Assembly (NCBI GenBank): GCA_013364255.1
Contig: CP054936.1
Span: 7,830,353 to 7,894,352 of the forward strand
Direction of reading: 5' to 3'
From: Streptomyces seoulensis
Lineage (GTDB): Bacteria; Actinomycetota; Actinomycetes; Streptomycetales; Streptomycetaceae
Length of the DNA stretch: 64,000 nt
Every line of letters starts with the position of its first letter. The first letter of the stretch is position 1. The position numbers were made by a program, and so were the translations under genes. This document shows, piece after piece, positions 8,672-19,535 of the stretch. A model generated the notes under the pieces. That model worked only from the letters and a program-made list of their open reading frames with translations, ran no database searches and was not told the origin of the DNA.

Positions 8672-8855
8672 AGGGGCGCGGGGAACGGCGCGCTCAACCC
8701 CAACGCTCCCGCACCCGGCAATGTACCGATCCACCCCTAAGGGGCGCGGGGAACTGCGCGCTCAACCCCAACGCTCCCGCACCCGACCACGTAGCGATCC
8801 ACCCCTAAGGGGCGCGGGGAACTGCGCGCCCAGCCCCACCCGACCCGCACCCGAA
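8672..8855. repeat. 68-bp tandem repeat, about 2.7 copies
   Basis: Copies begin at 8672, 8740 and 8808, each opening with AGGGGCGCGGGGAACNGCGC. The first two are nearly identical over 68 bp; the third is partial and diverges after about 40 bp. The GGGGCGCGGGGAACTGCGCG core is a common intergenic repeat in Streptomyces genomes. It lies between the convergent rmdA and LysR genes, where it may act in termination or have no role. Confidence 0.85.
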
Positions 8856-8880
8856 GACGAAACGCCCCCAAAAGCTCCCC

Positions 8881-9768
8881 TCACCGCTCCAACAACATCC
8901 GCTGCAACTCCCGAGCCGCCCGAGGCGGCGCCACGTCACTGCGATGCGCCAACGCGATGGTCCGGAACAACCCGGGCCGAGCCAACGCCGTGACCCGCAC
9001 CCCCCGCCCCGCCCGCGCAGCGACCATCCGCGGCACCACCGCGACCCCCAGCCCCGCCCGCACGAACCCCAGCACCGCGTCCATCTCCCCGCCCTCCACC
9101 GCGAACTCCGGCTCGAACCCCTCCGCCCGGCACGCCGCGACCGTCAGCTCCCGCAGGTCGTACCCGTGCCGGAACATCACCAGCCGCTCCCCCTCCAGAT
9201 CGGCGATCCGCACCGTCCGCCGCCCCGCCCCACCGGGCGCCGGCGCCTCCGGCGAGGACACCACCACCAGGTCCTCCCGCAGCAGCTCCACCGTGGTCAG
9301 CGCGGGCGACGGCGTCGGCAGCGGCAGCACCACCAGGGCGAGATCGAGCGCCCCGCGCGCCAGGTGCCGTACGAGGTCGTGCGAGCCGCTCTCCTCCACC
9401 AGCAGGTGCACGCCGGGATAGCGGTCGTGGAAGGCGCGCAGCACATCCGGCAGCAGCCCGGTGCACACGCTCGGCGTCGCCCCCAGCCGCACCCGCCCGC
9501 GCCGCAGCTGCGCCAGCTCCTGCACCTCGTGCCGGGCGGTGTCCGCGTCGGCGAGGATGCGCCGGGCCAGCGGCAGCAGCGCCTCCCCGGCGTCGGTCAG
9601 CGCGATGTTGCCCCGCGCCCGCAGGAAGAGATCCGCGCCCAGCTCCCGCTCCAGCGCCTTGATCTGCTGGGACAGCGACGGCTGGGCCACATGGACCAAC
9701 TCCGCGGCCCGGGTGAAGTGCCGGGTCTCGGCCACCGCCACGAAGTACTGGAGCTGCTGGAACTGCAC
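8881..9768 (-). CDS. LysR-family transcriptional regulator
   Basis: 295-residue LysR regulator. The GTG at 9768 is preferred because it begins with the canonical QFQQLQYFVAVAE; upstream residues in the frame have no homology. The winged HTH covers residues 1-60 (HFTRAAELVHVAQPSLSQQIKALE), followed by the substrate-binding domain (about 90-290). It is transcribed divergently from sdhCAB with only 83 bases between starts, the usual layout for a LysR protein controlling its neighbour. Control of this succinate dehydrogenase is therefore likely but inferred. Confidence 0.9.
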   Translation of the reverse strand: MQFQQLQYFVAVAETRHFTRAAELVHVAQPSLSQQIKALERELGADLFLRARGNIALTDAGEALLPLARRILADADTARHEVQELAQLRRGRVRLGATPSVCTGLLPDVLRAFHDRYPGVHLLVEESGSHDLVRHLARGALDLALVVLPLPTPSPALTTVELLREDLVVVSSPEAPAPGGAGRRTVRIADLEGERLVMFRHGYDLRELTVAACRAEGFEPEFAVEGGEMDAVLGFVRAGLGVAVVPRMVAARAGRGVRVTALARPGLFRTIALAHRSDVAPPRAARELQRMLLER

Positions 9769-9780
9769 CCAGCCATGATA

Positions 9781-9829
9781 GTCCGCCCCTATCGAAACGA
9801 GGCGGACCATGTCTTGGACCGATCGGGTC
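9781..9829. promoter_or_regulatory. divergent LysR/sdhC regulatory region with inverted repeats
   Basis: The 83-base gap between the LysR start and the sdhC start holds two dyads: GTCCGCC at 9781-9787 matched by GGCGGAC at 9801-9807, and GGACC-N5-GGTCC around 9815-9829. They are candidate LysR-type sites overlapping the two promoters. Confidence 0.45.
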
Positions 9830-9851
9830 CTTCGGCCCTAGCGTCATTCCC

Positions 9852-10559
9852 ATGGCTCTGGCAACGCGGACGGACCGACGGCCGTCCATGGCGCGTACCG
9901 TGTGGGACTCGACCGTCGGCAAGAAGACCGTGATGGCGGTCAGCGGCCTGATCATGCTGCTCTACCTGGTCGCCCACATGATCGGCAACCTGAAGATCTT
10001 CTTCGGGCCGACCGAGTTCAACCACTACGCCCACTGGCTGCGCACCGTGGGCGAGCCGTTCATGCACTACGAGTGGACGCTCTGGCTGATCAGGGTCGTC
10101 CTCGTCGTCGCGGTGGTGGCGCACGCCGTCTGCGCGTACCAGCTCAGCCGCCGCGACATCCGGGCGCGCCCGAGCAAGTACGTGCACCAGCGGCCCCGGG
10201 CGAGCTACGCGACCCGCACCATGCGCTGGGGCGGGATCATCCTCGGCCTGTTCATCGTCTGGCACCTGCTCGACCTGACCACCGGCACCGTGCACTCCGG
10301 CGGCTTCCAGGCGGGCCACCCGTACCAGAACGTCGTGGACACCTTCTCCACCTGGTACGGCGACGTGATCTACATCGTCGCCATGCTGGCGCTCGGCCTG
10401 CACATCCGGCACGGCTTCTGGAGCGCCGCCCAGACCCTCGGCGTCGGCAGCCGCGCCCGCGACCGCGCCCTGAAGACCGCCGCCAACGTTCTCGCACTGC
10501 TGCTCACGGCCGGCTTCATCGCCGTACCGGTGGGCGTCATGACCGGAGTGGTGAGCTGA
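9852..10559 (+). CDS. sdhC: succinate dehydrogenase cytochrome b subunit (b558 type)
   Basis: 235-residue integral membrane subunit that binds haem and menaquinone and anchors the SdhA/SdhB catalytic pair. Five hydrophobic segments are visible (for example VMAVSGLIMLLYLVAHMIGN, WLIRVVLVVAVVAHAVCAYQL, IILGLFIVWHLLDL, VIYIVAMLALGLHIRHGFW, VLALLLTAGFIAVPVGV). His residues lie inside several helices, as expected for haem ligands. The single large anchor subunit is typical of the b558 group. First gene of sdhCAB; one base separates it from sdhA. Confidence 0.92.
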   Translation: MALATRTDRRPSMARTVWDSTVGKKTVMAVSGLIMLLYLVAHMIGNLKIFFGPTEFNHYAHWLRTVGEPFMHYEWTLWLIRVVLVVAVVAHAVCAYQLSRRDIRARPSKYVHQRPRASYATRTMRWGGIILGLFIVWHLLDLTTGTVHSGGFQAGHPYQNVVDTFSTWYGDVIYIVAMLALGLHIRHGFWSAAQTLGVGSRARDRALKTAANVLALLLTAGFIAVPVGVMTGVVS

Positions 10560-10560
10560 C

Positions 10561-12506
<1,946 letters not shown>

Positions 12507-12510
<4 letters not shown>

Positions 12511-13256
12511 AGCTCACCCTGCGCGTATGGCGGCAGAAGAACGCCGGCGCCGACGGAGCCATGTCCACCTACGAGGTGGACGACATCTCGCCCGACATGT
12601 CCTTCCTGGAGATGCTGGACGTCCTCAACGAACACCTCATCCTGGCCGGCGAGGACCCCGTCGCCTTCGACCACGACTGCCGCGAGGGCATCTGCGGCGC
12701 GTGCAGCCTCGTCATCAACGGCGACGCGCACGGCCCCGAGCGCACCACCGCCTGCCAACTGCACATGCGGTCCTTCCAGGACGGCGACACCATCGACATC
12801 GAGCCCTGGCGCGCCGCCGCCTTCCCGGTGGTCAAGGACCTGGTGGTCGACCGCTCCGCCTTCGACCGCATCATCCAGGCCGGCGGCTACATCACCGCCC
12901 CCACCGGGGCCGCGCCCGAGGCGCACGCCACACCCGTGCCCAAGCCCGACGCCGACTTCGCCTTCGAGCACGCCGAGTGCATCGGCTGCGGCGCCTGCGT
13001 CGCCGCCTGCCCCAACGGCGCCGCGATGCTCTTCACCTCCGCCAAGGTCAACCACCTGGGCGTCCTGCCGCAGGGCGCGCCCGAGCGCGAGACCCGCGTC
13101 CTGGACATGGTGGCCCAGATGGACGAGGAGGGCTTCGGCGGCTGCACCCTCGCCGGCGAGTGCGCCACCGCCTGCCCCAAGGGCATCCCGCTGGTCTCCA
13201 TCACCGCCATGAACAAGGAGTGGCTGCGCGCCACCCGCAAGGTGGCCAAGCGGTAG
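12507..13256 (+). CDS. sdhB: succinate dehydrogenase iron-sulfur subunit
   Basis: 249-residue electron-transfer subunit between the flavin and the membrane quinone site. Cluster motifs are complete: a [2Fe-2S] ferredoxin site (CREGICGACSLVINGDA with a later Cys in TTACQLH), then CIGCGACVAACPNG and CTLAGECATACPKGIP for the two cuboidal clusters. The ATG at 12507 overlaps the sdhA stop. Last gene of the operon; a hairpin follows at 13297. Confidence 0.95.
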
Positions 13257-13296
13257 GCGCCGCCGCCGACGAACGTTCGCCGACAGGGTGCGGACG

Positions 13297-13333
13297 GGCG
13301 GGACCGGGAGTGGTGCTCATCCCCGGTCCCGCC
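13297..13333 (+). terminator. hairpin terminator after sdhB
   Basis: A 12-bp perfect stem (13297-13308 with 13322-13333) with a 13-base loop lies 40 bases after the sdhB stop. Confidence 0.75.
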
Positions 13334-13486
13334 AAGCACCCCGGGCATTCAACAACCGCACACCCGCCCTCTTGGCCACGGTCACGCGAAGGACAGCCGG
13401 CATCGGGAGAACAGGGACGACGGACCGCACCGCCGGTCCGCCGTCCCCTACCGTCCCCGCACCCGGACCGCGACCAGGAGGCACCC

Positions 13487-14275
13487 ATGACCGGCGGCAG
13501 CACCGTACTCGCCAGCCCCCCGCAGCCCACGGAACCCACCCGCTACACCGTCGGCCTGGCCCGGGACGAGGCCGACGTACGGGCCGCGCAGCGGCTGCGC
13601 CACGACGTCTTCGCCGACGAGATGGGCGCCCTCCTCACCACCCCGCGGCCCGGCCACGACATCGACGCCTTCGACGCGTACTGCGACCACCTGCTGGTGC
13701 GCGACACCCACACCGGGCAGGTCGTCGGCACCTACCGCCTGCTGCCGCCCGAACGGGCCGCCGTCGCCGGACGCCTCTACGCGGAGAGCGAGTTCGACCT
13801 CACCCGCCTCGACGCCATCCGCCCGGGCCTGGTCGAGGTCGGCCGCTCCTGCGTGCACCCCGACCACCGCGACGGCACGGTGATCGGCCTGATCTGGGCC
13901 GGCCTGGCCCGCTACATGGTCGACGGCGGCCACGAATGGCTCGCCGGCTGCTGCTCCATACCCCTCGCCGACGGCGGCGCGCTCGCCACCGCCACCTGGA
14001 ACCGGGTCAGCGCCAAACACCTGGCGCCGCCGGAGCACCGCGTTCGCCCGCTGCTGCCGTGGCTGCCGCGCCCCGAGTCCGCCGCCCCGGCCGCACCGGC
14101 GGCCCGCACCGAACTGCCCGCTCTGCTGCGCGGCTACCTCCGCCTGGGCGCCCAGGTGTGCGGCGAACCCGCGCACGACCCCGACTTCGGCGTCGCCGAC
14201 CTGTACGTGCTGCTGTCGATGCGCCGGGTCAACCCGCGCTACCTGCGGCACTTCCTCTCCCTCGTCCCGGCCTGA
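13487..14275 (+). CDS. olsB: OlsB-like N-acyltransferase (GNAT fold)
   Basis: 262-residue acyltransferase of the PF13444 type, related to OlsB (L-ornithine N-alpha-acyltransferase), which puts a 3-hydroxyacyl chain on ornithine. The ATG at 13487 has AGGAGG upstream. Characteristic segments are RLRHDVFADEMGA, DAYCDHLLVRD, VVGTYRLLPPE, VEVGRSCVHPDHRDGTVIGL and the C-terminal PDFGVADLYVLLSM. The stop overlaps the next gene's start (TGATG), which encodes the O-acyltransferase expected for the second step. The pair matches ornithine-lipid synthesis; the exact amine substrate is inferred. Confidence 0.8.
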   Translation: MTGGSTVLASPPQPTEPTRYTVGLARDEADVRAAQRLRHDVFADEMGALLTTPRPGHDIDAFDAYCDHLLVRDTHTGQVVGTYRLLPPERAAVAGRLYAESEFDLTRLDAIRPGLVEVGRSCVHPDHRDGTVIGLIWAGLARYMVDGGHEWLAGCCSIPLADGGALATATWNRVSAKHLAPPEHRVRPLLPWLPRPESAAPAAPAARTELPALLRGYLRLGAQVCGEPAHDPDFGVADLYVLLSMRRVNPRYLRHFLSLVPA

Positions 14276-15351
14276 TGAGCGCCTGGCTGCCCAGCGCCCC
14301 CTGCACCCCGGGGGCGTGCGTGCAGGCGGCGGGCTCGGCGGCGGCCCTGCCGCGCGCCGTACTGCGGCTCACCGCGGTCCTGGCGCTGCTGCTGGCCGGA
14401 GTGGCCCTGTCGCCGCTCGGCCGGCGCGTCCCGGACGGCTGGACCCGGAGGTGGTGCCGGGCGATCGTGCGCGCGGCCGGAGTCCGCGTCCGCGTCACCG
14501 GCGCCGCCGCGCCCACCGGCGGCCTCCTGCTGGTCGCCCACCACGTCTCCTGGCTCGACATCCCCCTGCTGGCGGCGGTGCGCCCGGCCAGGATGCTCGC
14601 CAAGGCGGAGATCCGCGGCTGGCCGGTGGCCGGCGCGCTCGCGACGCGCGGCGGCGTCCTGTTCATCGAACGGGACCGGCTGCGCGCCCTGCCGGACACC
14701 GTCGCGCGGATCGCCGAGGCGCTGCGCGGCGGCCGCGCGGTCGTGGCGTTCCCCGAGGGCAGCACCTGGTGCGGCAGGGCCCGGGGCCGCTTCCACCGGG
14801 CCGTGTTCCAGGCCGCGCTGGACGCCCGGGTACCGGTCCAGCCGGTCCGCGTCCGCTACGGCGGCCCCGGCGGAGGCGCCAGCACCGCGCCGGCCTTCGT
14901 CGGGGACGACACCCTGCTCGCCTCCGTGTGGCGGGTGGTCACGGCCCGCGGCCTGACCGCCGAGGTCGAGGTGCGCCCGGCCGTGCCGCCGGGCGCCCAT
15001 CCCGACCGCCGCGCCCTGGCCCGCGCGGCCGAGCCCGACGACGGCGACGGCCCGGGTACGGCGCCGGGGGAGCGGACACACCCGACGCCGGAGGCGCCAC
15101 CGGTACGGGTGAGGCCGCCGGAGCCGGTGAACTCGGCGGGGACGGTGAGACAGACAGAGGCGGTGGGGACGGCAGCGGCGGTGAGGCGGGCAGCGGCGGT
15201 GAGGCAAGCGGGGCCACCCGCACGGCCGTCGCCCGCCACGCCCGCGGGCCCGGTGACCGTACCGTCAGCCGAGCGGGGCGTCGCCGCCCGCGGCGAAGCA
15301 GCGGACGGCGACCTCGTGCTCGCCCCACCGCTGCGGCACCGTCCCCAGTGA
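14275..15351 (+). CDS. olsA: OlsA-like 1-acylglycerol-phosphate acyltransferase
   Basis: 358-residue membrane-associated O-acyltransferase, proposed to acylate lyso-ornithine lipid. It has an N-terminal hydrophobic region (LTAVLALLLAGVALSPLG), the catalytic HX4D motif in VAHHVSWLDIPLL, and FIERDR and FPEGSTWCGRARGRFHR acceptor motifs. The catalytic part ends near residue 250. The last 100 residues are Pro/Ala/Val/Arg-rich low complexity with no fold, encoded by repetitive DNA at about 15060-15240. The last 87 bases overlap the 3' end of the convergent GNAT gene. The tail may be a readthrough extension after loss of an earlier stop. Confidence 0.8.
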   Translation: MSAWLPSAPCTPGACVQAAGSAAALPRAVLRLTAVLALLLAGVALSPLGRRVPDGWTRRWCRAIVRAAGVRVRVTGAAAPTGGLLLVAHHVSWLDIPLLAAVRPARMLAKAEIRGWPVAGALATRGGVLFIERDRLRALPDTVARIAEALRGGRAVVAFPEGSTWCGRARGRFHRAVFQAALDARVPVQPVRVRYGGPGGGASTAPAFVGDDTLLASVWRVVTARGLTAEVEVRPAVPPGAHPDRRALARAAEPDDGDGPGTAPGERTHPTPEAPPVRVRPPEPVNSAGTVRQTEAVGTAAAVRRAAAVRQAGPPARPSPATPAGPVTVPSAERGVAARGEAADGDLVLAPPLRHRPQ

Positions 15352-15819
15352 GCGCCAGCCGAGCCGCTCGTACAGGGCCACCGCGGCCGTGTCCGTGGCG
15401 GCCACGTCGAGCACGGGATGCAGGCCGTGCGCGCGGGCGTGCGCCACGGCGCGCGCCATGAGCGACGCCCCGGCCCCGCGCTCCCGCGCCGAGGGAGCGA
15501 CGAACAGCCGCCCGACCACGGCGGTCGCGTCGGCGCCCCGCCCGGCACGGGCGCTCCACAACCCGGGCGCCACGTCCCCGGCGCCGGCGCGGCACAGCAC
15601 GACATGACCGATGATCCGGCCGTCCAGCTCCGCGACCCAGGCCCCGAGCGCCCCCGGCTGCGCCAGCCAGTCGGCGGGCCGCTCGGGCCAGTTCACCGGA
15701 TAGCCGCTGTCCTCGTGCACCCGCGCGAGCACGTCGACGCACGCGCCGAGATCACGCTCGGCCCTCGACCGGACATACGGCGCGCCGCCGCCGACTCCCT
15801 GGACGCTCTCACTCTCCAC
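15265..15819 (-). CDS. GNAT-family N-acetyltransferase
   Basis: 184-residue GNAT acetyltransferase, substrate unknown. The acetyl-CoA site is VVGRLFVAPSARERGAGASLM, and the C-terminal strand-helix is AVALYERLGWRSLGTVP. A GTG at 15819 is taken as start; no earlier start exists in the frame. It overlaps the tail of the convergent olsA-like gene by 87 bases, and the overlap falls in its last 29 codons. Confidence 0.85.
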   Translation of the reverse strand: MESESVQGVGGGAPYVRSRAERDLGACVDVLARVHEDSGYPVNWPERPADWLAQPGALGAWVAELDGRIIGHVVLCRAGAGDVAPGLWSARAGRGADATAVVGRLFVAPSARERGAGASLMARAVAHARAHGLHPVLDVAATDTAAVALYERLGWRSLGTVPQRWGEHEVAVRCFAAGGDAPLG

Positions 15820-15871
15820 CCGCCGATCCCATCACACCGGACCGCCCGGAGCCGCAGCCGGCTCCGCCGGG

Positions 15872-18250
15872 TCAGCGCGATCCGCCGGGCGTGCCAGGCG
15901 TGCCGGGATTGTCGGGTGTGCCGTCCAGCGCCCGCGCCAGATAGGGCGCCGTCACGCTCCCCTCCGCGCGCGCCACCTCCGCCGGAGTCCCCGCCGCCAC
16001 GATCCGCCCGCCCGCCTCACCGCCGCCCGGCCCCAGATCGATCACATGGTCGGCGCCCGCGACGACGGCCATGTCGTGCTCGACCACGATCACGGTGTGC
16101 CCGCCGTCGACCAGCCCGTGCAACTGCCGCATCAGCACCTCGACATCGGCGGGATGCAGCCCGGTCGTCGGCTCGTCGAGCAGGTACAGCGTGTGTCCGC
16201 GCCGCCCGCGCTGCAACTCGCTCGCGAGCTTGATCCGCTGCGCCTCGCCGCCGGACAGCTCGGTCGCGGGCTGCCCGAGCCGCAGATAGCCGAGCCCCAC
16301 GTCCTGGAGCGTGCCCAGGCTGCGGGAGACGGCCGGGTGGTCGGCGAAGAACTCCGCCGCCGCCTCCACCGTCAGATCCAGCACCTGCGCGATGCTCCGC
16401 CCCCGGTACGTCACCTCCAGAGTCTCGGGGTTGTAGCGGGCGCCGCCGCAGTCCGGGCACGGCGCGTACGTACTCGGCAGGAACAGCAGCTCCACGCTCA
16501 CGAACCCCTCGCCCTGGCAGGTCTCGCACCGCCCGCCGGACACGTTGAACGAGAACCGCCCGACGCCGTACCCGCGGGCGCGGGCCTCGTCGGTGGCGGC
16601 GAACACCTTCCGCACGGTGTCGAACAGACCGGTGTAGGTGGCCAGGTTGGAGCGCGGGGTGCGCCCGATCGGCCGCTGGTCGACGCGCACCAGCCGCCCG
16701 ACCCCCGGCAGATCCTCGCCGATCTCCCCGATGAGCGTGGACTTCCCCGACCCGGACACTCCGGTGACCGCGGTGAACGCGCCGAGCGGGAACTCGGCCG
16801 TCACCCCGCGCAGGTTGTGCCGGCTCACCGGCCCGACCTTCAACGCGCCGTGTCCGTCACGCACTTGCCGCGGAGAACCGGCGGTACGCCCGAACAGGAA
16901 CCGTCCGGTGGCCGACTCCGCGACCCCGGCGAGGTCGGCGACCGGCCCGCTGTGCAGCACCCGCCCGCCGTGCTCCCCGGCTCGCGGCCCCACGTCCACC
17001 ACCCAGTCGGCGCCCCGCACGACGTCGAGGTCGTGCTCCACCGTGAACACCGAGTTCCCGGCCGCCTTCAGCCGCCGCAACATGGTCAGCAGGGCCTCGG
17101 TGTCCGCCGGATGCAGTCCCGCCGACGGCTCGTCCAGCACGTACACCACCCCGAACAGCCCGGAGCGCAACTGCGTGGCGAGCCGCAGCCGTTGCAGCTC
17201 GCCCGACGACAGGGTGGGCGCGGCCCGGTCCAGACTGAGATAGCCGAGGCCCAGCTCCACGACGGGCGCGACACGGGACGTGAGGTCGTCGGTGAGCACC
17301 CGGGCGGCCTCGGAGCCGCCGTGCGGGATCCCGGCCAGCTCGGACAGCGGCAGCGCCGCCAGCTCGGCGATGGTGCGCCCCGCGAAGGTCACGGCCAGCG
17401 CCTCGGGCCGCAGCCTGCCGCCGCCGCACACCGGGCAGGGCGCCGAGGCGAGGAACCGCTCGGCCCTGGCCCGGAGCGCCGGACTCTTCGAATCGGCGAA
17501 CGTCTTCATGACGTACCGCCGCGCGCTCATGTACGTCCCCTGGTAAGGCCGTTGAATCCGGTCGGCGTCCCGTACCGGGTGCACGGTCACCACCGGCTGC
17601 TCGTCCGTGAACAGCATCCACTCGCGCTGCTCGGCGGGCAGCTCGCGCCAGGGCCGGTCGACGTCATGACCGAGCGCCTCCAGGACGTCCCGCAGGTTCT
17701 TGCCCTGCCAGGCCCCCGGCCACGCGGCGATCGCCCCCTCGCGGATCGACAGCGACGGGTCGGGAACGAGCAGTTCCTCACTCGTGCGGTGCACCCGCCC
17801 CAGCCCGTGGCACTCCGGACAGGCCCCGGCGGCGGTGTTCGGCGAAAAGGCGTCCGAGTCCAGCCGCTCCGCCCCCGGCGGATACGTCCCGGCCCGCGAG
17901 AACAGCATCCGCAGCGAGTTGGACAGATTGGTCACCGTCCCGACCGACGACCGCGAGGTCGGCGCGGCCCGCCGCTGCTCCAGCGACACGGCCGGCGGCA
18001 GCCCGCTGATCTCCCCGACCTTCGGCGCCCCCACCTGATGAATCAGCCGCCGGGCGTACGGCGCCACCGACTCGAAATACCTCCGCTGCGCCTCCGCGTA
18101 CACCGTCCCGAACGCCAACGACGACTTCCCCGACCCCGACACCCCGGTGAACACCACCAGCGCATCCCGCGGAATGTCGACATCCACCCCCCGCAGATTA
18201 TGCTCCCGAGCCCCCCGCACACGGACGTACGGATCATGGGCGCTGTACAT
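15872..18250 (-). CDS. UvrA-like ABC ATPase (short, drug-resistance/repair type)
   Basis: 792-residue twin-ABC protein of the UvrA family, shorter than classical UvrA (about 940). It fits the class that lacks the UvrB-binding region, including DrrC-like self-resistance proteins. The ATG at 18250 follows GGAG. Both ATPase halves are complete: Walker A GVSGSGKSSL and GVSGSGKSTL; signatures LSSGELQRLRLATQL and LSGGEAQRIKLASEL; Walker B with VYVLDEPSAGLHPAD and LYLLDEPTTGLHPAD. Zinc-finger Cys pairs are present (CPECHGLGRVH, CPVCGGGRL, CETCQGEGF, CPDCGGARY). The upstream gene on the same strand is the MerR-clamp fusion, 147 bases away, so co-regulation is possible. Confidence 0.9.
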   Translation of the reverse strand: MYSAHDPYVRVRGAREHNLRGVDVDIPRDALVVFTGVSGSGKSSLAFGTVYAEAQRRYFESVAPYARRLIHQVGAPKVGEISGLPPAVSLEQRRAAPTSRSSVGTVTNLSNSLRMLFSRAGTYPPGAERLDSDAFSPNTAAGACPECHGLGRVHRTSEELLVPDPSLSIREGAIAAWPGAWQGKNLRDVLEALGHDVDRPWRELPAEQREWMLFTDEQPVVTVHPVRDADRIQRPYQGTYMSARRYVMKTFADSKSPALRARAERFLASAPCPVCGGGRLRPEALAVTFAGRTIAELAALPLSELAGIPHGGSEAARVLTDDLTSRVAPVVELGLGYLSLDRAAPTLSSGELQRLRLATQLRSGLFGVVYVLDEPSAGLHPADTEALLTMLRRLKAAGNSVFTVEHDLDVVRGADWVVDVGPRAGEHGGRVLHSGPVADLAGVAESATGRFLFGRTAGSPRQVRDGHGALKVGPVSRHNLRGVTAEFPLGAFTAVTGVSGSGKSTLIGEIGEDLPGVGRLVRVDQRPIGRTPRSNLATYTGLFDTVRKVFAATDEARARGYGVGRFSFNVSGGRCETCQGEGFVSVELLFLPSTYAPCPDCGGARYNPETLEVTYRGRSIAQVLDLTVEAAAEFFADHPAVSRSLGTLQDVGLGYLRLGQPATELSGGEAQRIKLASELQRGRRGHTLYLLDEPTTGLHPADVEVLMRQLHGLVDGGHTVIVVEHDMAVVAGADHVIDLGPGGGEAGGRIVAAGTPAEVARAEGSVTAPYLARALDGTPDNPGTPGTPGGSR

Positions 18251-18397
18251 GGCAACACTCCGAACAAGGGAAGGAGGAGAAGGGGCGGACAAACCCCACT
18301 ATTCTACTTTCCCCGCCGACTGGCCCCCCTCTCGGACGACCGGCCCGCCGACCGAGCCGGTCACTCGGCTCGGCTGCCTCTCTACTCGGCTGCCTCT

Positions 18398-19489
18398 CTA
18401 CTCGCTCAGCCGCACCGGCATCAGGATCGAGAAGGTGTGCTCGTCGTCGGGGTGGCGGATGGCCAGGGGAGTGGTGGGGGTGCCGAAGTCCAGGGTGAGG
18501 TGGGGGTGGGGCGCCGCGGTCAGGGCGTCGAGTAGGAGGTCGCGGTCGAAGGCGATGCGGTCGGGGGTGTCGTCGGTGTCCTCGCACACGGTCACCTCGC
18601 CGTCGTCCGTCACCCTGAGCACGCTGAGGACGCTGAGGACGCCGGGCGTGCCGGTCCGTTCGTGCGGCTCGCCGGGGCGGACCGGGCCGGTCTCCAACGC
18701 CTTGCGGAAGCCCGCCGTGTCGACGTGGACGCGGCGTCCGGCCGGCAGGTCGACCAGGCGGCGGTAGTCGGGGAAGTCGTGGTCGAGGCGGCGGCCGGCC
18801 GCCTGGCGGTCCCCTGCTTCCAGGGTCACGCGGTCGCCGTCCAAGGCGAGTTGGACGGCCGCCTCACCGTCGAGCAGCGCGCGCATCGCGTCCACCAGCG
18901 GAAGGGGCGTGACGGCCTGGGCACGGGGGCCGTCGTGGCCCGTGACGGGCGTCCGGGCGACCGCCATGCGGTAGCGGTCGGTGGCCGCGAGGCGGAGGAT
19001 CCCGTCCTCGACGTCGAACAGGACGGCGGCGAGCATGGGCAGTTCCGGGTCGGTGCCCGCCGCGAAGCGGACCGCGTCCAGCGCGGCGGCCAGTCGCGGT
19101 GCGGACACGGTCAGCCGGACGGCGGCGGTGCGGGGCGTGGTCACGAGGGTCTCCCTGTGGTCGAGTCGGGTCCGGAGGGCGGAGAACTCCTCGCGTGCGT
19201 CGGACAGGTCCCGTTCCAGGCGGCGCAGGTGCGCTTGGAGCAGGCCGCGTACCAGATCCGTGTCGGCGCTCGACCAGCCGGCCAGCACCAGACGGATGTC
19301 GGCGAGCGGCATCCCGGCCCGGCGCAGCCGCGCCAGCACCTCCGCCTCCGCGCACTGCGCGGCGCCGTACCAGCGGTAGCCGCTCACCGGGTCCACCCAG
19401 GCGGGGACCAGCACACCCGCGCGGTCGTAGAAGCGCAGGGCGCTGACGCTCAGCCCGCTGTCCCGGGCCAGTTCGCCGATGCTGTGCAT
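18398..19489 (-). CDS. MerR regulator fused to a DNA-clamp (DnaN-like) domain
   Basis: 363-residue fusion. Residues 1-70 are a MerR HTH (HSIGELARDSGLSVSALRF, YRWYGAAQCAEAEVLARLR), followed by a coiled coil (80-115). From about residue 125 the sequence follows domains II and III of the DNA polymerase III beta clamp: a fold start like LAAALDAVRFAAGTDPELPM, the hallmark LRLAATDRYRMAVAR, then HDFPDYRRLV, and the C-terminal FSILMPVRL matching DnaN ends. Clamp domain I is absent and the MerR part stands in its place. The ATG at 19489 has GGAGAG just upstream and is preferred to the GTG at 19501. Annotated homologues exist, but the role of the clamp part is unknown. Confidence 0.85.
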   Translation of the reverse strand: MHSIGELARDSGLSVSALRFYDRAGVLVPAWVDPVSGYRWYGAAQCAEAEVLARLRRAGMPLADIRLVLAGWSSADTDLVRGLLQAHLRRLERDLSDAREEFSALRTRLDHRETLVTTPRTAAVRLTVSAPRLAAALDAVRFAAGTDPELPMLAAVLFDVEDGILRLAATDRYRMAVARTPVTGHDGPRAQAVTPLPLVDAMRALLDGEAAVQLALDGDRVTLEAGDRQAAGRRLDHDFPDYRRLVDLPAGRRVHVDTAGFRKALETGPVRPGEPHERTGTPGVLSVLSVLRVTDDGEVTVCEDTDDTPDRIAFDRDLLLDALTAAPHPHLTLDFGTPTTPLAIRHPDDEHTFSILMPVRLSE

Positions 19490-19535
19490 GTCGCTCTCCA
19501 CATCCGCGACCCTGCGCCCTCGACCTGGTGGAGGG

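Noticed and set aside
8672..8855. Possible CRISPR array
   Set aside because: The 68-bp units are repeats throughout, with no unique spacers and no cas genes.
16046..18535. 829-codon plus-strand frame
   Set aside because: Antisense shadow of the UvrA-like gene; Arg/His/Gln/Pro-rich with no family pattern.
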